DNA from: Bacteroidales bacterium
GTDB lineage: Bacteria; Bacteroidota; Bacteroidia; Bacteroidales; UBA10428
NCBI GenBank assembly: GCA_016935435.1
Contig: JAFGQZ010000046.1
Location: 62,001-126,000, forward strand
Direction: 5' to 3'
Length of the DNA stretch: 64,000 nucleotides
Part shown: piece by piece, positions 9,567 to 19,060 of the stretch
How positions within the stretch are numbered: the first letter of the stretch is position 1
How the letters are laid out: every line of letters starts with the position of its first letter
Position numbers and translations under genes: made by a program
Notes under the pieces: generated by a model
What the model saw: only the letters and a program-made list of their open reading frames with translations
Databases searched by the model: none
What the model was told of the DNA's origin: nothing

Positions 9567-10718
9567 CTACTTTAAGCCCACCGCCCGTATCACTGCATTT
9601 TTTCCGTAGCGGTTGCGGAGCATATCTAAGGCCTTATATAGCCTTACCGACTCCGGGGTGTCCTCGAACATGTTTAACTGCTGTACGCCCTGTACCAGGT
9701 GGCTGAATTTTACCCCTATTAGCCTGATAAGCATGCGCCGCTGGTATAGTTTGTCGAACAATTCTTTGGCCACCGGAACCAGCTGGTGATCGAACGAGGT
9801 GTATGGTACACGCCTTTGCAGGCTGTGTGTATCGAAGTTCGAATAGCGTATTTTTACTGTTACACACGAGGTAAGCCGTTGTTTTTTTCGAAGTTCGTAG
9901 CATATTTTTTCCACCATGGTAACCAGTAGTTCTTTCATTCCGGTAATATCTATAGAATCGATATCGAACGTATGTTCGGTACTAATCGATTTTCTTTCCG
10001 AATACGGTTTAACAGGGCTAAAATCAATTCCGTTCGCTTTGTCCCATATAACTATTCCGGCTTTACCTAACACTTTTTCCATCATTTCTTTAGGAACCAT
10101 GCTCAGGGTGCCTATGGTAGCTATTCCCATGGAGCGGAGCAAATGCTGCGTTTTTTCGCCAACCATGGGTATTTTGTTTATGGGCAGAGGGTGCAAAAAA
10201 GGCCTTACCAAGCCTCCGGGCACTTCTTTTTCGCCATTGGGCTTGGCTTCGCCGGTGGCAATTTTCGATACGGTTTTATTTACCGACAAGCCGAAAGAAA
10301 TAGGCAGACCTGTGTTTTTAATAATGCTTTGGCGCAGCTCGTGGCTCCATTTCATGCTGCCGAAAAAACGATCCATGCCGGTGAGATCGAGATAAAATTC
10401 ATCGATCGATGCCTTTTCGTAAAGCGGTGTACGCTCGGCAATAATATTGGTAACCGTGTGGGAGTAACGGCTGTATAGTTCCATATCGCCATGTACAACA
10501 ATGGCATCGCTGCAAAGGTAGCGGGCCATTTTCATTGGCATGGCCGGATGAACGCCGTAGCGGCGTGCTTCATAGCTGCAACTGGCAACCACCCCGCGAT
10601 CGGATGTGCCGCCAATAATAACCGGTTTCCCGTTGAGTTTACTGTTTATAAGCCGTTCAACCGATACAAAAAAAGTATCGAGGTCGAGGTGCACAATGGT
10701 TCTTCCCTGCGGTTCCAT
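9567..10718 (-). CDS. dinB: DNA polymerase IV (Y-family translesion polymerase)
   Basis: Copies past damaged template bases at low fidelity. The 383 residues cover the whole family. The palm carries LDLDTFF (Asp12/Asp14) and SIDEFYLDLTG with the catalytic pair Asp106-Glu107. HhH-type VGEKTQHLLRSMGI lies near 186-199, and the little-finger domain near 245-340. QLNMF at residues 347-351 matches the beta-clamp binding motif (QLxLF-like). The gene stands alone; no LexA box was recognised upstream. Start ATG at 10716-10718 lies just before the catalytic strand, as usual in the family. Confidence 0.95.
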   Translation of the reverse strand: MEPQGRTIVHLDLDTFFVSVERLINSKLNGKPVIIGGTSDRGVVASCSYEARRYGVHPAMPMKMARYLCSDAIVVHGDMELYSRYSHTVTNIIAERTPLYEKASIDEFYLDLTGMDRFFGSMKWSHELRQSIIKNTGLPISFGLSVNKTVSKIATGEAKPNGEKEVPGGLVRPFLHPLPINKIPMVGEKTQHLLRSMGIATIGTLSMVPKEMMEKVLGKAGIVIWDKANGIDFSPVKPYSERKSISTEHTFDIDSIDITGMKELLVTMVEKICYELRKKQRLTSCVTVKIRYSNFDTHSLQRRVPYTSFDHQLVPVAKELFDKLYQRRMLIRLIGVKFSHLVQGVQQLNMFEDTPESVRLYKALDMLRNRYGKNAVIRAVGLK

Positions 10719-10995
10719 TTTTTTAAAAGATTAAAATATAAACAAAAATATGATTACAAAATAACGATTGTTTACTGTAAAAGAAAGTTTTTTAACAAAT
10801 ATTTTTCTTTCATTCCGATTGGGCTGAACACTTTTATTTACCAAGCTTTGCGGGGGGGGCAGTTTCTTTGTTTTTTTACCCCTGGGTGGAGTAGGAACTG
10901 TTACAACGGCATTGCATAATAAAGCACCTTGCCCCGCAACAACATTACAGGGCAATGAACGATAAAAAGCAAACTTTCGGCGTGTTGCCAGACTG

Positions 10996-12324
10996 TTACT
11001 GCAAATAGTCCATAATTTGACCCGATATCTGCATGAGCGAGATTTCGGCTAATTTGGCCTGGTATTTTACAGAAACCAGTCGTTCCTCGGCATCGAGCAA
11101 GCTCTTTTGTACTTCGCGGAGCTCCAGCCCGGCAAGGCTCCCAAGTTTATAGCGCTCAAGGGCTATTTCGAGGTTTTCGCGGGCCACATCGAGGTTTTGT
11201 TCTTCAAGCCTTAGCAGCCTGATATTGTTTTGGTAGGCATAATATATGGTTAACAGGTCGGCCTTAATTTGTTGCTCAGTTTCTTTATACCTGATGTTTT
11301 TGTTTTCGATTTCTATACGGGCATTGTTAATTTCCCTGTTCCTGTTGTTGCCGTCGAATATTGTCAGGCCCAGGGTAAGCCCGTAATTTATGCCGTGGTT
11401 GTTTTGGCTGCTGATATCGCCAGTCCCGTATGCATTATATGCCAGGGCATAGCCCGACGACATGGTTAAATACGGATAAGAGCGTGATTTAACTATGCGG
11501 TAATCGAGCTCGGAAACAACTTGTCCTTTCGCGGCAATTTGCAGACTGGTATTTCTTTCAAGGGTGTTATTAAGCAAGGTTTGATAAACAAGGTTTTCGT
11601 TTATTTGAATAAGGGTATCTTTGAGTACAATGGTATCGCCGGGGTTTTCGCTTGCCATAAGTTCGTTCAGTTGTATTTGTGCGGTGCGCAATACCTCTTT
11701 CTGTCGGGCGTATCTCGAACTGTCGGCATTCAGGTAAACCAACGATTGGAGCAGTTCGAGTTTTGAAGCACCCCCTAACAGGTACCGCTGCTCGTCGATA
11801 CGCACGCGCTCGCGCGATAAAGACACGGCATAGGCCATATTTTCGTACAAAATGAGCTGTTGGGTATAATAATTGTACATCGAAACGATACGGGCAACCA
11901 GGTTTTCAATATTCATTTGGGTTTCGAGCCCGCTTAATTCGTGAAGTTCCCCTAGCTTCTGGTAAGTGTTTTTCACCTGAAACCCTTTGAAAAGGGTCAT
12001 TGTGAGGTCGATTCCTGCCGATGAAGAACGGTTATGTACATTTTCGGATGTGTTTGTGCTGCCGTCGTACATGTTTTGGTTTGTTGTGCCAACAGTGCCG
12101 CCATAGCGGTTGGTGGCAGATACAGATGGCAGCATGCCGGCATTTCCGGGGGTATAATTGTTTTCTGCAATGGTTTCGTTGTTTCGTATGAGCTGTAATG
12201 AATAGTTTTGTTCAAGCCCGGTGCGGATACAACGGCTTAAATCGTAAATATCCTGTGAAAACGCACAAACATTTAATAAGAACGAAAGCAAAATAGTAAA
12301 AACCGGGTATGTTATCTTGTTCAT
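10996..12324 (-). CDS. TolC-family outer membrane efflux channel
   Basis: Outer-membrane exit duct of the tripartite pump encoded just upstream. I prefer the ATG at 12324: it gives MNKITYPVFTILLSFLLNVC as a clean signal peptide and leaves a 10-base gap after the pump gene, whereas the ATG at 12354 overlaps the pump by 20 bases and adds ten residues before the signal. The body shows the two OEP repeats with long alpha-helical heptads (for example EQNLDVARENLEIALERYKLG) and the N-terminal DLSRCIRTGLEQNYSL typical of the family. It is the last gene of the adaptor-pump-channel operon. Confidence 0.92.
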   Translation of the reverse strand: MNKITYPVFTILLSFLLNVCAFSQDIYDLSRCIRTGLEQNYSLQLIRNNETIAENNYTPGNAGMLPSVSATNRYGGTVGTTNQNMYDGSTNTSENVHNRSSSAGIDLTMTLFKGFQVKNTYQKLGELHELSGLETQMNIENLVARIVSMYNYYTQQLILYENMAYAVSLSRERVRIDEQRYLLGGASKLELLQSLVYLNADSSRYARQKEVLRTAQIQLNELMASENPGDTIVLKDTLIQINENLVYQTLLNNTLERNTSLQIAAKGQVVSELDYRIVKSRSYPYLTMSSGYALAYNAYGTGDISSQNNHGINYGLTLGLTIFDGNNRNREINNARIEIENKNIRYKETEQQIKADLLTIYYAYQNNIRLLRLEEQNLDVARENLEIALERYKLGSLAGLELREVQKSLLDAEERLVSVKYQAKLAEISLMQISGQIMDYLQ

Positions 12325-12334
12325 TGGAAGGTTA

Positions 12335-15300
12335 TTAAATGCTTTTTTGTTCATTATTGGTTCTTTTTGTTTCGCTGGATATTAAAAGATAAACAGCCGG
12401 TACAACATACAAAGTAAGAAAAGTTGAAATGGTGAGGCCGCCAACAACAGCCACCCCCATTGCAACACGGCTTTGTGCACCTTCGCCCCAACCCAGGGCC
12501 AGGGGCAACACGCCCAGTATGGTTGATAAACTGGTCATTAATATAGGCCTGAACCTTGCCGCCGAAGCATAACGGATAGCCTCGGCCTTAGTCATGCCTG
12601 CCTCTTTCCGCTGGTTGGCAAACTCAACTATAAGAATCCCGTTTTTCGATACCAGCCCTATAAGCATAATGATGCCAATCTGGCTGAAAATATTCATGGT
12701 AATATTAAAATACCACATGAACACCAAGGCGCCGGTTAGGGCAAGTGGCACGGTAATCATAACAATTACCGGGTCTTTGAAACTTTCGAACTGTGCCGAA
12801 AGCACGAGAAAGATAAGCACAATGGCAAGCAAAAAGGCAAACATGAGGCTTGAGGAACTTTCCATAAAGTCTTTTGAATCGCCCGACAGGGCAGTTCTGA
12901 AGGAATCGTCTAGCACTTTGTCAGAAATTTTGTCCATGTCTTCAATACCCTGGCTGATAGTTTTTCCTTCGGCAAGGCCCGATGAAACAGTAGCCGCCAC
13001 AAAGCGGTTGTACCTGAACAGTTGTGGCGGGGCTGTTGATTCCTGCAGGGTGACAAAATTATCGAGCTGCACCATTTGGCCTTTGTCGTTTCGAACGTAA
13101 AGCGACTTTAAATCGAGGGGCTTGTTGCGATCTTCTCGTGCTATTTCTCCTAAAATCTGGTATTGTTTGCCGTTCATTATAAAATACCCGAAGCGTTGCC
13201 CACTAAGCGCCAATTGTAACGTTTGGCCGATATTCTGGGTAGAAACGCCTAACAGGTTTGCTTTGTCGCGGTTAATTACAATTTGCAGTTCGGGCTTGGT
13301 AAACTTGAGGTTTACATCGGCCATTACAAATGTAGGGTTGTTGTTTACCTCGTCCATAAATGCCGGCAGCTCTTCCCTGAGTTTTTCAATGTTTGGCGCC
13401 TGTATAACATATTGCACCGGCAGGCCTGCACGCCGTCCGCCGAAAGTCGATTGCTGCATTACATTGGCACGGGCTTTGGTTTTTTTGCGCAGTTCGGCTG
13501 TAAGCTGTGCTGCTATTTCCTGTTGGCTCCTGTCTCTTTCAGATGGTTCGACCAACGTGGCTCTAACAAAACCGCCACTTCGCCATGCCCGTGCAATAAT
13601 TTTATCGTACTCGGGTATATGTTGCTCTACAAGGTTTGCCACATCCTCGATATATGCTAAGTTATATTCGTATGTGGCCCCTTCCTGAGTTGTGATTCCT
13701 ATATTCAGCTGCGATCGGTCTTCGAGTGGTGCCATTTCTGCCGGTATGCTTCTCCATAAAACGAATATCAGTATAAACGAGGCCGCAAGTATAAGCAAGG
13801 AAATATATTTCCTGTTCAGGAAAGCATTAAGTGAATTTTGGTAAATGTTGTTTAAGGCAATAAAATATTTTTCGGTAAAATTATACGCTTTGCTCCTGTG
13901 GTGCCGTGTTTTAAGAAGTTTGGTCGATAACATGGGGGTTAAGGTTAGGGCTACGAACGACGATATGGCAACGGCCCCGGCAATTACAATGCTGAATTCG
14001 CGGAAAAGCCTGCCGGTCATTCCTTCGAGGAACACAATTGGAATAAATACAGCAATTAAGGTTATGGTTGTTGATATGATAGCAAAAAATATTTCGTTGG
14101 AACCCTTTATGCCAGCATCGTATGGCGACATCTTTTGCTCAATTTTCACATAAATATTTTCCATCATAACAATGGCATCATCAACAACAAGGCCTATTGA
14201 AAGGACAATTGCCAGCAGGGTAAGCACATTGATGGTAAAGCCTGCAATGTACATAATAAAAAACGACCCGATGAGCGAAACGGGGATTACTATTATAGGA
14301 ATGATGGTAGTTCGCCAGTCGCGGAGGAATGCAAAAATGATAATGACTACCAAAAAAAATGCCAGGTAGATAGTGCTTTGCACTTCTTTTATCGAGGAGC
14401 GGATGTATTGGGTATTGTCGAAACCAATTTCGTACGACACATCGGCGGGCAAATCTTTTTTAATAAATTCGAGTCGCTTATACACTTCATCAACAATTTC
14501 AATATGGTTTGCCCCCGGTTGGGGTATAACAACTGTGGCAATCATCGGAACACCGTTCATTTTAGCAATTCCCCGCATATCTTCGGGTCCAAGTTCGGCT
14601 CGGCCTACATCCCGTACACGTACAATCTGGTCGCCGGTTTGCCGAAGTATCAGGTTGTTAAATTCCTGTGGCGTGGTCATTAGCCCCAGAGCCCTTATTG
14701 TAAGCTCAGTGCTGGTGCCTTCAATACTGCCCGCCGGCAATTCGACATTTTCGCGCAGAATGGCATTACGCACATCGAGGGGGGTCATCTGGTAGCCTGC
14801 CAGTTTTGCCGGGTCGAGCCATATACGCATGGCATAGCGTTTTTCTCCCCATATCATTACAGCGCTTACCCCCGAAATGGTTTGCAATTGTTCTTTAAAA
14901 GTAAGGTCGGCTATTTCTGAAATTTCAAGAAGCGAACGTTGCGTACTTTTAACGGCAATCATTAAAATTGGGCTTGCATCAGCATCGGCTTTTGAAACAA
15001 TCGGAGGGTCGCAATCGCGTGGCAGAAACCGCTGTGCCTGCGAAACTTTGTCGCGCACATCGTTGGCTGCGGTTTCCATATCGACCGATAATTCAAATTC
15101 TACAGTAATACTGCTGTAACCCTGGCTGCTTCGACTGGTAAGGGTGCGTATGCCGGGTATGCCGTTTATTGATTGTTCAAGCGGTTCTGTAATTTGCGAT
15201 TCGATAACATCGGAATTGGCGCCGGGGTACGATGTGTTCACCGAAATAATTGGCGGATCGACGCTCGGAAATTCCCTTATGCCAAGATATGTCATGCCAA

Positions 15301-15379
15301 TAATGCCGAATAGCAAAATAACCAGCGAAAAAACTGTGGCCAAAACTGGCCTTTTTATGCTTGTTGATGATAAGCTCAT
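12335..15379 (-). CDS. RND-family (HAE1/AcrB-like) inner-membrane efflux pump
   Basis: Proton-driven trimeric exporter of drugs or other amphiphiles. Its 1014 residues begin with the classic SLSSTSIKRPVLATVFSLVI cytoplasmic-helix/TM1 pattern. Two large periplasmic loops separate TM1/TM2 and TM7/TM8. TM4 carries GLVVDDAIVMMENI with the paired aspartates of the proton relay, and the second half has GLVSKNGILIVEFANQ. Its start overlaps the adaptor stop by 4 bases (ATGA), showing translational coupling. Drug specificity cannot be read from sequence; a heavy-metal (CusA) pump is unlikely because the HAE1 motifs fit better. Confidence 0.96.
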   Translation of the reverse strand: MSLSSTSIKRPVLATVFSLVILLFGIIGMTYLGIREFPSVDPPIISVNTSYPGANSDVIESQITEPLEQSINGIPGIRTLTSRSSQGYSSITVEFELSVDMETAANDVRDKVSQAQRFLPRDCDPPIVSKADADASPILMIAVKSTQRSLLEISEIADLTFKEQLQTISGVSAVMIWGEKRYAMRIWLDPAKLAGYQMTPLDVRNAILRENVELPAGSIEGTSTELTIRALGLMTTPQEFNNLILRQTGDQIVRVRDVGRAELGPEDMRGIAKMNGVPMIATVVIPQPGANHIEIVDEVYKRLEFIKKDLPADVSYEIGFDNTQYIRSSIKEVQSTIYLAFFLVVIIIFAFLRDWRTTIIPIIVIPVSLIGSFFIMYIAGFTINVLTLLAIVLSIGLVVDDAIVMMENIYVKIEQKMSPYDAGIKGSNEIFFAIISTTITLIAVFIPIVFLEGMTGRLFREFSIVIAGAVAISSFVALTLTPMLSTKLLKTRHHRSKAYNFTEKYFIALNNIYQNSLNAFLNRKYISLLILAASFILIFVLWRSIPAEMAPLEDRSQLNIGITTQEGATYEYNLAYIEDVANLVEQHIPEYDKIIARAWRSGGFVRATLVEPSERDRSQQEIAAQLTAELRKKTKARANVMQQSTFGGRRAGLPVQYVIQAPNIEKLREELPAFMDEVNNNPTFVMADVNLKFTKPELQIVINRDKANLLGVSTQNIGQTLQLALSGQRFGYFIMNGKQYQILGEIAREDRNKPLDLKSLYVRNDKGQMVQLDNFVTLQESTAPPQLFRYNRFVAATVSSGLAEGKTISQGIEDMDKISDKVLDDSFRTALSGDSKDFMESSSSLMFAFLLAIVLIFLVLSAQFESFKDPVIVMITVPLALTGALVFMWYFNITMNIFSQIGIIMLIGLVSKNGILIVEFANQRKEAGMTKAEAIRYASAARFRPILMTSLSTILGVLPLALGWGEGAQSRVAMGVAVVGGLTISTFLTLYVVPAVYLLISSETKRTNNEQKSI

Positions 15380-16512
15380 TGTCCGATGTTTTCTTTCTGT
15401 TCGTTAGTAACCAATGTGTCGAGCCGTACGAGTGCCTGCTGCCTGAGTTGTAACATAGCTGTGGTAAGCAGGGTGTCGCCAAAATGAAGCCCGGAGGTTA
15501 CCTGCACAAGCGATTCGGTACGAAGGCCTGTTTTTATGCGCACTTCTTCGGCTTTGCCATTCTTATATGTAAAAACCTTTTCGCCTTCCATTTCGGGTAT
15601 TACAGCCTGTGTGGGTATTGCTATGGCATTGTCGATTTGCGACAGGCGTGCCCTTACGCTGGCAAAACGCCCGGGTTTTAATTCTTCGTTCAGGTTTGGG
15701 TATAAAGCCCTTGCAACTATTGTACGGGTGTTAATATCAACTTTCGGATCAACAGCATAAACACTGGCCGAATAGGTTTTAGGGGTTCCATCGAGCACGA
15801 AGGTTATGGGAAACCCCGGCTTTAACTCGCCTGCATAGCGCTCCGGAATCGAAAATTCAACTTTAAGCGGGCTTATTTTTATAAGCCTTACAATTTTTGT
15901 TTGCGTTGTGGCAAATGCCCCTTCACTTATCATCCTCAACCCAACAATACCGTCGAAGGGCGCCCGAAGTTCGGTTTCAGAAATACGTGCTTCAACCAAC
16001 AATATGTCGGCTTCGAGCGACTGGAGCTCGGTGGCTACCTGGTCGTAGCTTTCCTGGCTTATTGCGTCGCGATCGAGCAGTTGCTTCTGGCGGAATTCCC
16101 GTTCCTTAGTCAGTTTTAACTGGGCCTGAAGTTTCAATAGTTGCGCCTGCAATGGCTTATCGTTTATCTTTGCCAGTAGTTCGCCTTTCTTTACCCTGGC
16201 ACCTTCAGAAAAATATATTCCAACAACTTTGCCTGTTGCTTCAAACGATAATTCAACTTCTTCGTCGGGCAACAACGAGCCTGTGCTATATATTAGTTCG
16301 TTGAGCATAGTAGGAACTATAACATAACCACTGGCAAACATAGGCTGTCCGGTTTCCCGCATCCCTTGCCGTTTTGCAGGTTGCATAGCTGTCGGTCCCT
16401 TTTCCGGATGAAGCAGGGGCTTAATTTTCGGGTAAAAAACAATTAAAAGAAACAACACAATTAAAGCTGTTGTAACCGAAACCCTGAATAAGTTTTTATT
16501 TGTCAATGCCAT
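15376..16512 (-). CDS. RND efflux periplasmic adaptor (membrane fusion protein)
   Basis: Bridges the inner-membrane pump and the outer-membrane channel. 378 residues with an N-terminal membrane anchor at about residues 12-28, a barrel-sandwich (lipoyl-like) part with GKVVGIYFSEGARVKKGELL, a helical hairpin (QAQLLKLQAQLKLTKEREF onward), the second lipoyl half ELRAPFDGIVGLRMISEGAF, and beta-barrel and membrane-proximal domains. First gene of the operon; two inverted repeats lie in its leader (16529-16585). Confidence 0.94.
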   Translation of the reverse strand: MALTNKNLFRVSVTTALIVLFLLIVFYPKIKPLLHPEKGPTAMQPAKRQGMRETGQPMFASGYVIVPTMLNELIYSTGSLLPDEEVELSFEATGKVVGIYFSEGARVKKGELLAKINDKPLQAQLLKLQAQLKLTKEREFRQKQLLDRDAISQESYDQVATELQSLEADILLVEARISETELRAPFDGIVGLRMISEGAFATTQTKIVRLIKISPLKVEFSIPERYAGELKPGFPITFVLDGTPKTYSASVYAVDPKVDINTRTIVARALYPNLNEELKPGRFASVRARLSQIDNAIAIPTQAVIPEMEGEKVFTYKNGKAEEVRIKTGLRTESLVQVTSGLHFGDTLLTTAMLQLRQQALVRLDTLVTNEQKENIGQ

Positions 16513-16528
16513 TGTAGAATTTTTTATA

Positions 16529-16597
16529 TAACCTTAAAAGGTTAAAAATTGTTTATTTCGTAACTTCTGTTCCTTTCCGGAAAGGTTAACAAAAATA
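16529..16597 (-). promoter_or_regulatory. Leader of the efflux operon with two inverted repeats and a -7-like box
   Basis: CAAAAATA at 16590-16597 reads TATTTTTG on the minus strand and fits a -7 box. CCTTTCCGGAAAGG at 16572-16585 is a perfect 14-base palindrome lying where transcription would start. A second perfect repeat TAACCTT-AA-AAGGTTA is at 16529-16544. Both share the half AAAGGTTAA. Such placement suits a repressor site; no good -33 TTTG was found, so the promoter itself is less sure than the repeats. Confidence 0.5.
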
Positions 16598-16782
16598 CAA
16601 ATTGTATAACAATAATTTCGATTTTTGAAGGGAATCGTTTGCCCAATATTGATTGCGGCTAAAGCAAACCTCCTGCATTTCAGAACAGGGGCTATTGTAC
16701 AAATGATTAAAAAATAACCATGAAAATTGGTTTTATAATAGCCTATTTGTATTTTTGATTATATTTTAAACAAAGAGGACTT

Positions 16783-17607
16783 ATGCTATTTAGCCGGAAT
16801 ATAAAATTTTTGCGCAAGCGCAAAGGGTTAACACAGGATCAGGTTGCCCAGTCGCTGGAATTTAACCGCTCTACTTTAAATAATTACGAGAATGAAGTGA
16901 GCCAGCCGACCATACATGCCCTTCTTACCTTTTCGAAATATTACCGCATTGCCATTGATACCTTATTGAACATTGATTTACAATCGCTTTCGGAAATGCA
17001 GGTTAAACAGCTCGAACAGGGCGAAGATGTTTTTATTCGCGGAGGCAAGCTGCGGGTACTGGCAACAACCATAAATAACCAGAACGACGATAATATTGAG
17101 TTGGTTAACGAAAAAGCAAAAGCCGGGTATGCCACTGGTTTTGCCGATCCGGAATATATCAGCCAATTGCCTACTTTTTCGCTTCCGTTTCTGTCGAAGC
17201 AAAAAAAATACCGCACTTTTCAGTTAAGTGGCGATTCGATGCTCCCCATTCCATCGGGTTCCTGGGTAACCGGCGAATTTGTGCAGGACTGGCACCAGGT
17301 TGTTTCGGGCAATGCCTACATTATTTTTACTATCGACGATGGTATAGTTTTTAAAATAGCCGAAAACCTTATCGAAAAAGAGGGAAGCCTGCGCCTGTTT
17401 TCGCTCAACCCTTTATATGAACCATACGATGTGCACATTTCCATAGTTAAGGAAGTCTGGAAATTCGTTCATTATATTAGCAAAGAGCTGCCAGAGCCTT
17501 TGCTGCCCCAGGCAGAACTTCTGAAAACAGTTGCCAGCTTAAAACGCGATATGTCGAAAGTTAAGCTTGAAGTATTTAAAAAGAATAACCAAACAAAACC
17601 CGATTAA
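16783..17607 (+). CDS. XRE-family regulator with S24/LexA-like C-terminal domain
   Basis: DNA-binding transcription factor of a type common in Bacteroidota. Residues 5-60 form an HTH_3 domain (LRKRKGLTQDQVAQSLEFNR). Residues about 140-215 resemble the S24 peptidase fold, with FQLSGDSMLPIPSGSW carrying the nucleophile-like Ser152 and DGIVFKIAEN carrying Lys191, so the self-cleavage dyad seems intact. AKAGYATGF at 112-120 sits where LexA-type proteins have their cleavage site. It is divergent from the RND efflux operon and may control it, but this is inferred only from position. TATTTTTG at 16750-16757 is a possible -7 box. Confidence 0.85.
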   Translation: MLFSRNIKFLRKRKGLTQDQVAQSLEFNRSTLNNYENEVSQPTIHALLTFSKYYRIAIDTLLNIDLQSLSEMQVKQLEQGEDVFIRGGKLRVLATTINNQNDDNIELVNEKAKAGYATGFADPEYISQLPTFSLPFLSKQKKYRTFQLSGDSMLPIPSGSWVTGEFVQDWHQVVSGNAYIIFTIDDGIVFKIAENLIEKEGSLRLFSLNPLYEPYDVHISIVKEVWKFVHYISKELPEPLLPQAELLKTVASLKRDMSKVKLEVFKKNNQTKPD

Positions 17608-17987
17608 CCAGGTAGTTAGCCAGGGGGGCATAAGTTTCAAGAGTATAAATATTAGTTTGACAGCATTAGAGTTGTCGTTTAACTTTCATTGAAATAACAC
17701 CATTTAACCTAAATGCCAGATTTGATGATTTTAAAAAGGAATTCAACTCTTTATGTTCAACCAAATATACCAATGATTGGTAAAGAAATTTAATAAAACA
17801 TAGCCTGATTAGTAATTGTTCAAATAGTATGAAAGTTACATCTGTTAACCTGTTTTCAGTGGTATTTCGTTTAATCTTTGCTTCTGTTTTAGATTAATAT
17901 CTGTATTTTTGTGCCCGATATTATTTCGACCGGTTGTATTTTACGTGCTATCAGGTCGTTTCAGTTTATAACAATTTACCATTTTCA
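17608..17987. other. Non-coding stretch before the radical SAM gene
   Basis: About 380 AT-rich bases. The only signal I can support is a promoter-like pair near the right end (17877-17911). An in-frame extension of the radical SAM gene to 17934 has no family match and is regarded as leader. Confidence 0.5.
17877..17911 (+). promoter_or_regulatory. Candidate promoter of the radical SAM gene
   Basis: TTTG (17877-17880) and TATTTTTG (17904-17911) fit the Bacteroidota -33/-7 pattern with a 23-base gap, at the long end of the usual range. The start codon follows about 75 bases downstream. Confidence 0.4.
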
Positions 17988-19058
17988 ATGAACAAACGAA
18001 GGTTGCAAAAAGCGGTTGTAAGGTTGTTAAACCTGCCACGGAACAAATATTTGCTTTATTACATTCTCAATAAAATTAAACATATCGGTTATAAGGTTTC
18101 GAAAACAACCAAGGTTGCCCATCCTTCTACCATCATGATAGAACTTACCAATCATTGTAATTTGCATTGTACAACCTGCCCCAGGGAGTACGATTATGGA
18201 AAAAGCATGGACAAAGGAACAATGAAGGTGGAGCAGGCCACGGCTATAATTGACGAAGTGTGGCCTTATCTCGACTCCATTGGGCTTACCGGTATGGGAG
18301 AAACATTTTTGTATAACGATTTAGCTTTAATTGTTGACTATATCAAAGCGAAAAACAAGGGCATAATTGTTTCGGTATCAACAAATGCAATGTTGCCAAA
18401 CTTCATTGAAAAAGTTACGCCCTTAATAAATAAAATCGACACAATACAGATTTCTATCGATGGGCTGGAGGAGGTTTATAACTCTATACGTAAGCAGGCC
18501 GATTTTAATATGCTTCACAAACATTTAAGACTGCTTTCAGATATGTGCAGGGTGTCGTCAACCACCCTAATGTTAAATATGGTAGTAACTAAAGAGAATT
18601 ACTTTCAGATGCCATCGCTTGTAGAATATGCCTCTGATAGCGGAATTGGGTTTATTGAATTTACTTTGTTTAACCTGGCTTCGGTAACCGATATAGAACA
18701 ATCGTATTATAACTTTTATAAGTCTGGCGAATTTTTAAACATTGTTAAAGAGTTGAACCATACTATACAACGTTTTCCGAATGTTAGTGTGCTCAATAAA
18801 AACTTCGATACCCTGAACGGCTTCCGGAAATGCCCCTTTCCCTGGTCGCACTTCTATATCTGCTGGAATGGCTATGTTACGCCCTGTTGTGCAAAACCAT
18901 TTCCTAAGGAACTGCATTTTGGAAATGTTTTCACCGATGGGGTTATGGGGGTGTTAAACAGCAAATCGTTCAGAAATTGGCGTAAATTGTGGTTCAGGAA
19001 CATTACCCCGGCTTTTTGCGAAAAATGTCATTTCATCGATATTGAACCAGTAAAATAG
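17988..19058 (+). CDS. Radical SAM protein with SPASM-type C-terminus
   Basis: Cleaves S-adenosylmethionine with a [4Fe-4S] cluster to start radical chemistry; the substrate is not identifiable. I start at the ATG at 17988 (MNKRRLQKAVVRLL), giving 356 residues. CNLHCTTC (Cys57, Cys61, Cys64) is the CxxxCxxC cluster motif, followed by GMGETFLY (the GGEP-like position) and ISIDGLEEVYNSIR. The C-terminus has KCPFPW, YICWNGYVTPCC and FCEKCH, the SPASM/twitch pattern for extra clusters seen in peptide- or sugar-modifying enzymes. No precursor peptide is apparent next to it. Its stop is 2 bases from the stop of the convergent iron-sulfur gene. Confidence 0.88.
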   Translation: MNKRRLQKAVVRLLNLPRNKYLLYYILNKIKHIGYKVSKTTKVAHPSTIMIELTNHCNLHCTTCPREYDYGKSMDKGTMKVEQATAIIDEVWPYLDSIGLTGMGETFLYNDLALIVDYIKAKNKGIIVSVSTNAMLPNFIEKVTPLINKIDTIQISIDGLEEVYNSIRKQADFNMLHKHLRLLSDMCRVSSTTLMLNMVVTKENYFQMPSLVEYASDSGIGFIEFTLFNLASVTDIEQSYYNFYKSGEFLNIVKELNHTIQRFPNVSVLNKNFDTLNGFRKCPFPWSHFYICWNGYVTPCCAKPFPKELHFGNVFTDGVMGVLNSKSFRNWRKLWFRNITPAFCEKCHFIDIEPVK

Positions 19059-19060
19059 TT

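Noticed and set aside
10731-10955. 74-codon frame between the polymerase IV and TolC-like genes
   Set aside because: No domain, composition dominated by an AT-rich and G-run spacer; not supported as a gene.
12594-13688. Long plus-strand open frames opposite the RND pump
   Set aside because: Serine- and leucine-rich translations typical of an antisense reading of a membrane-protein gene.
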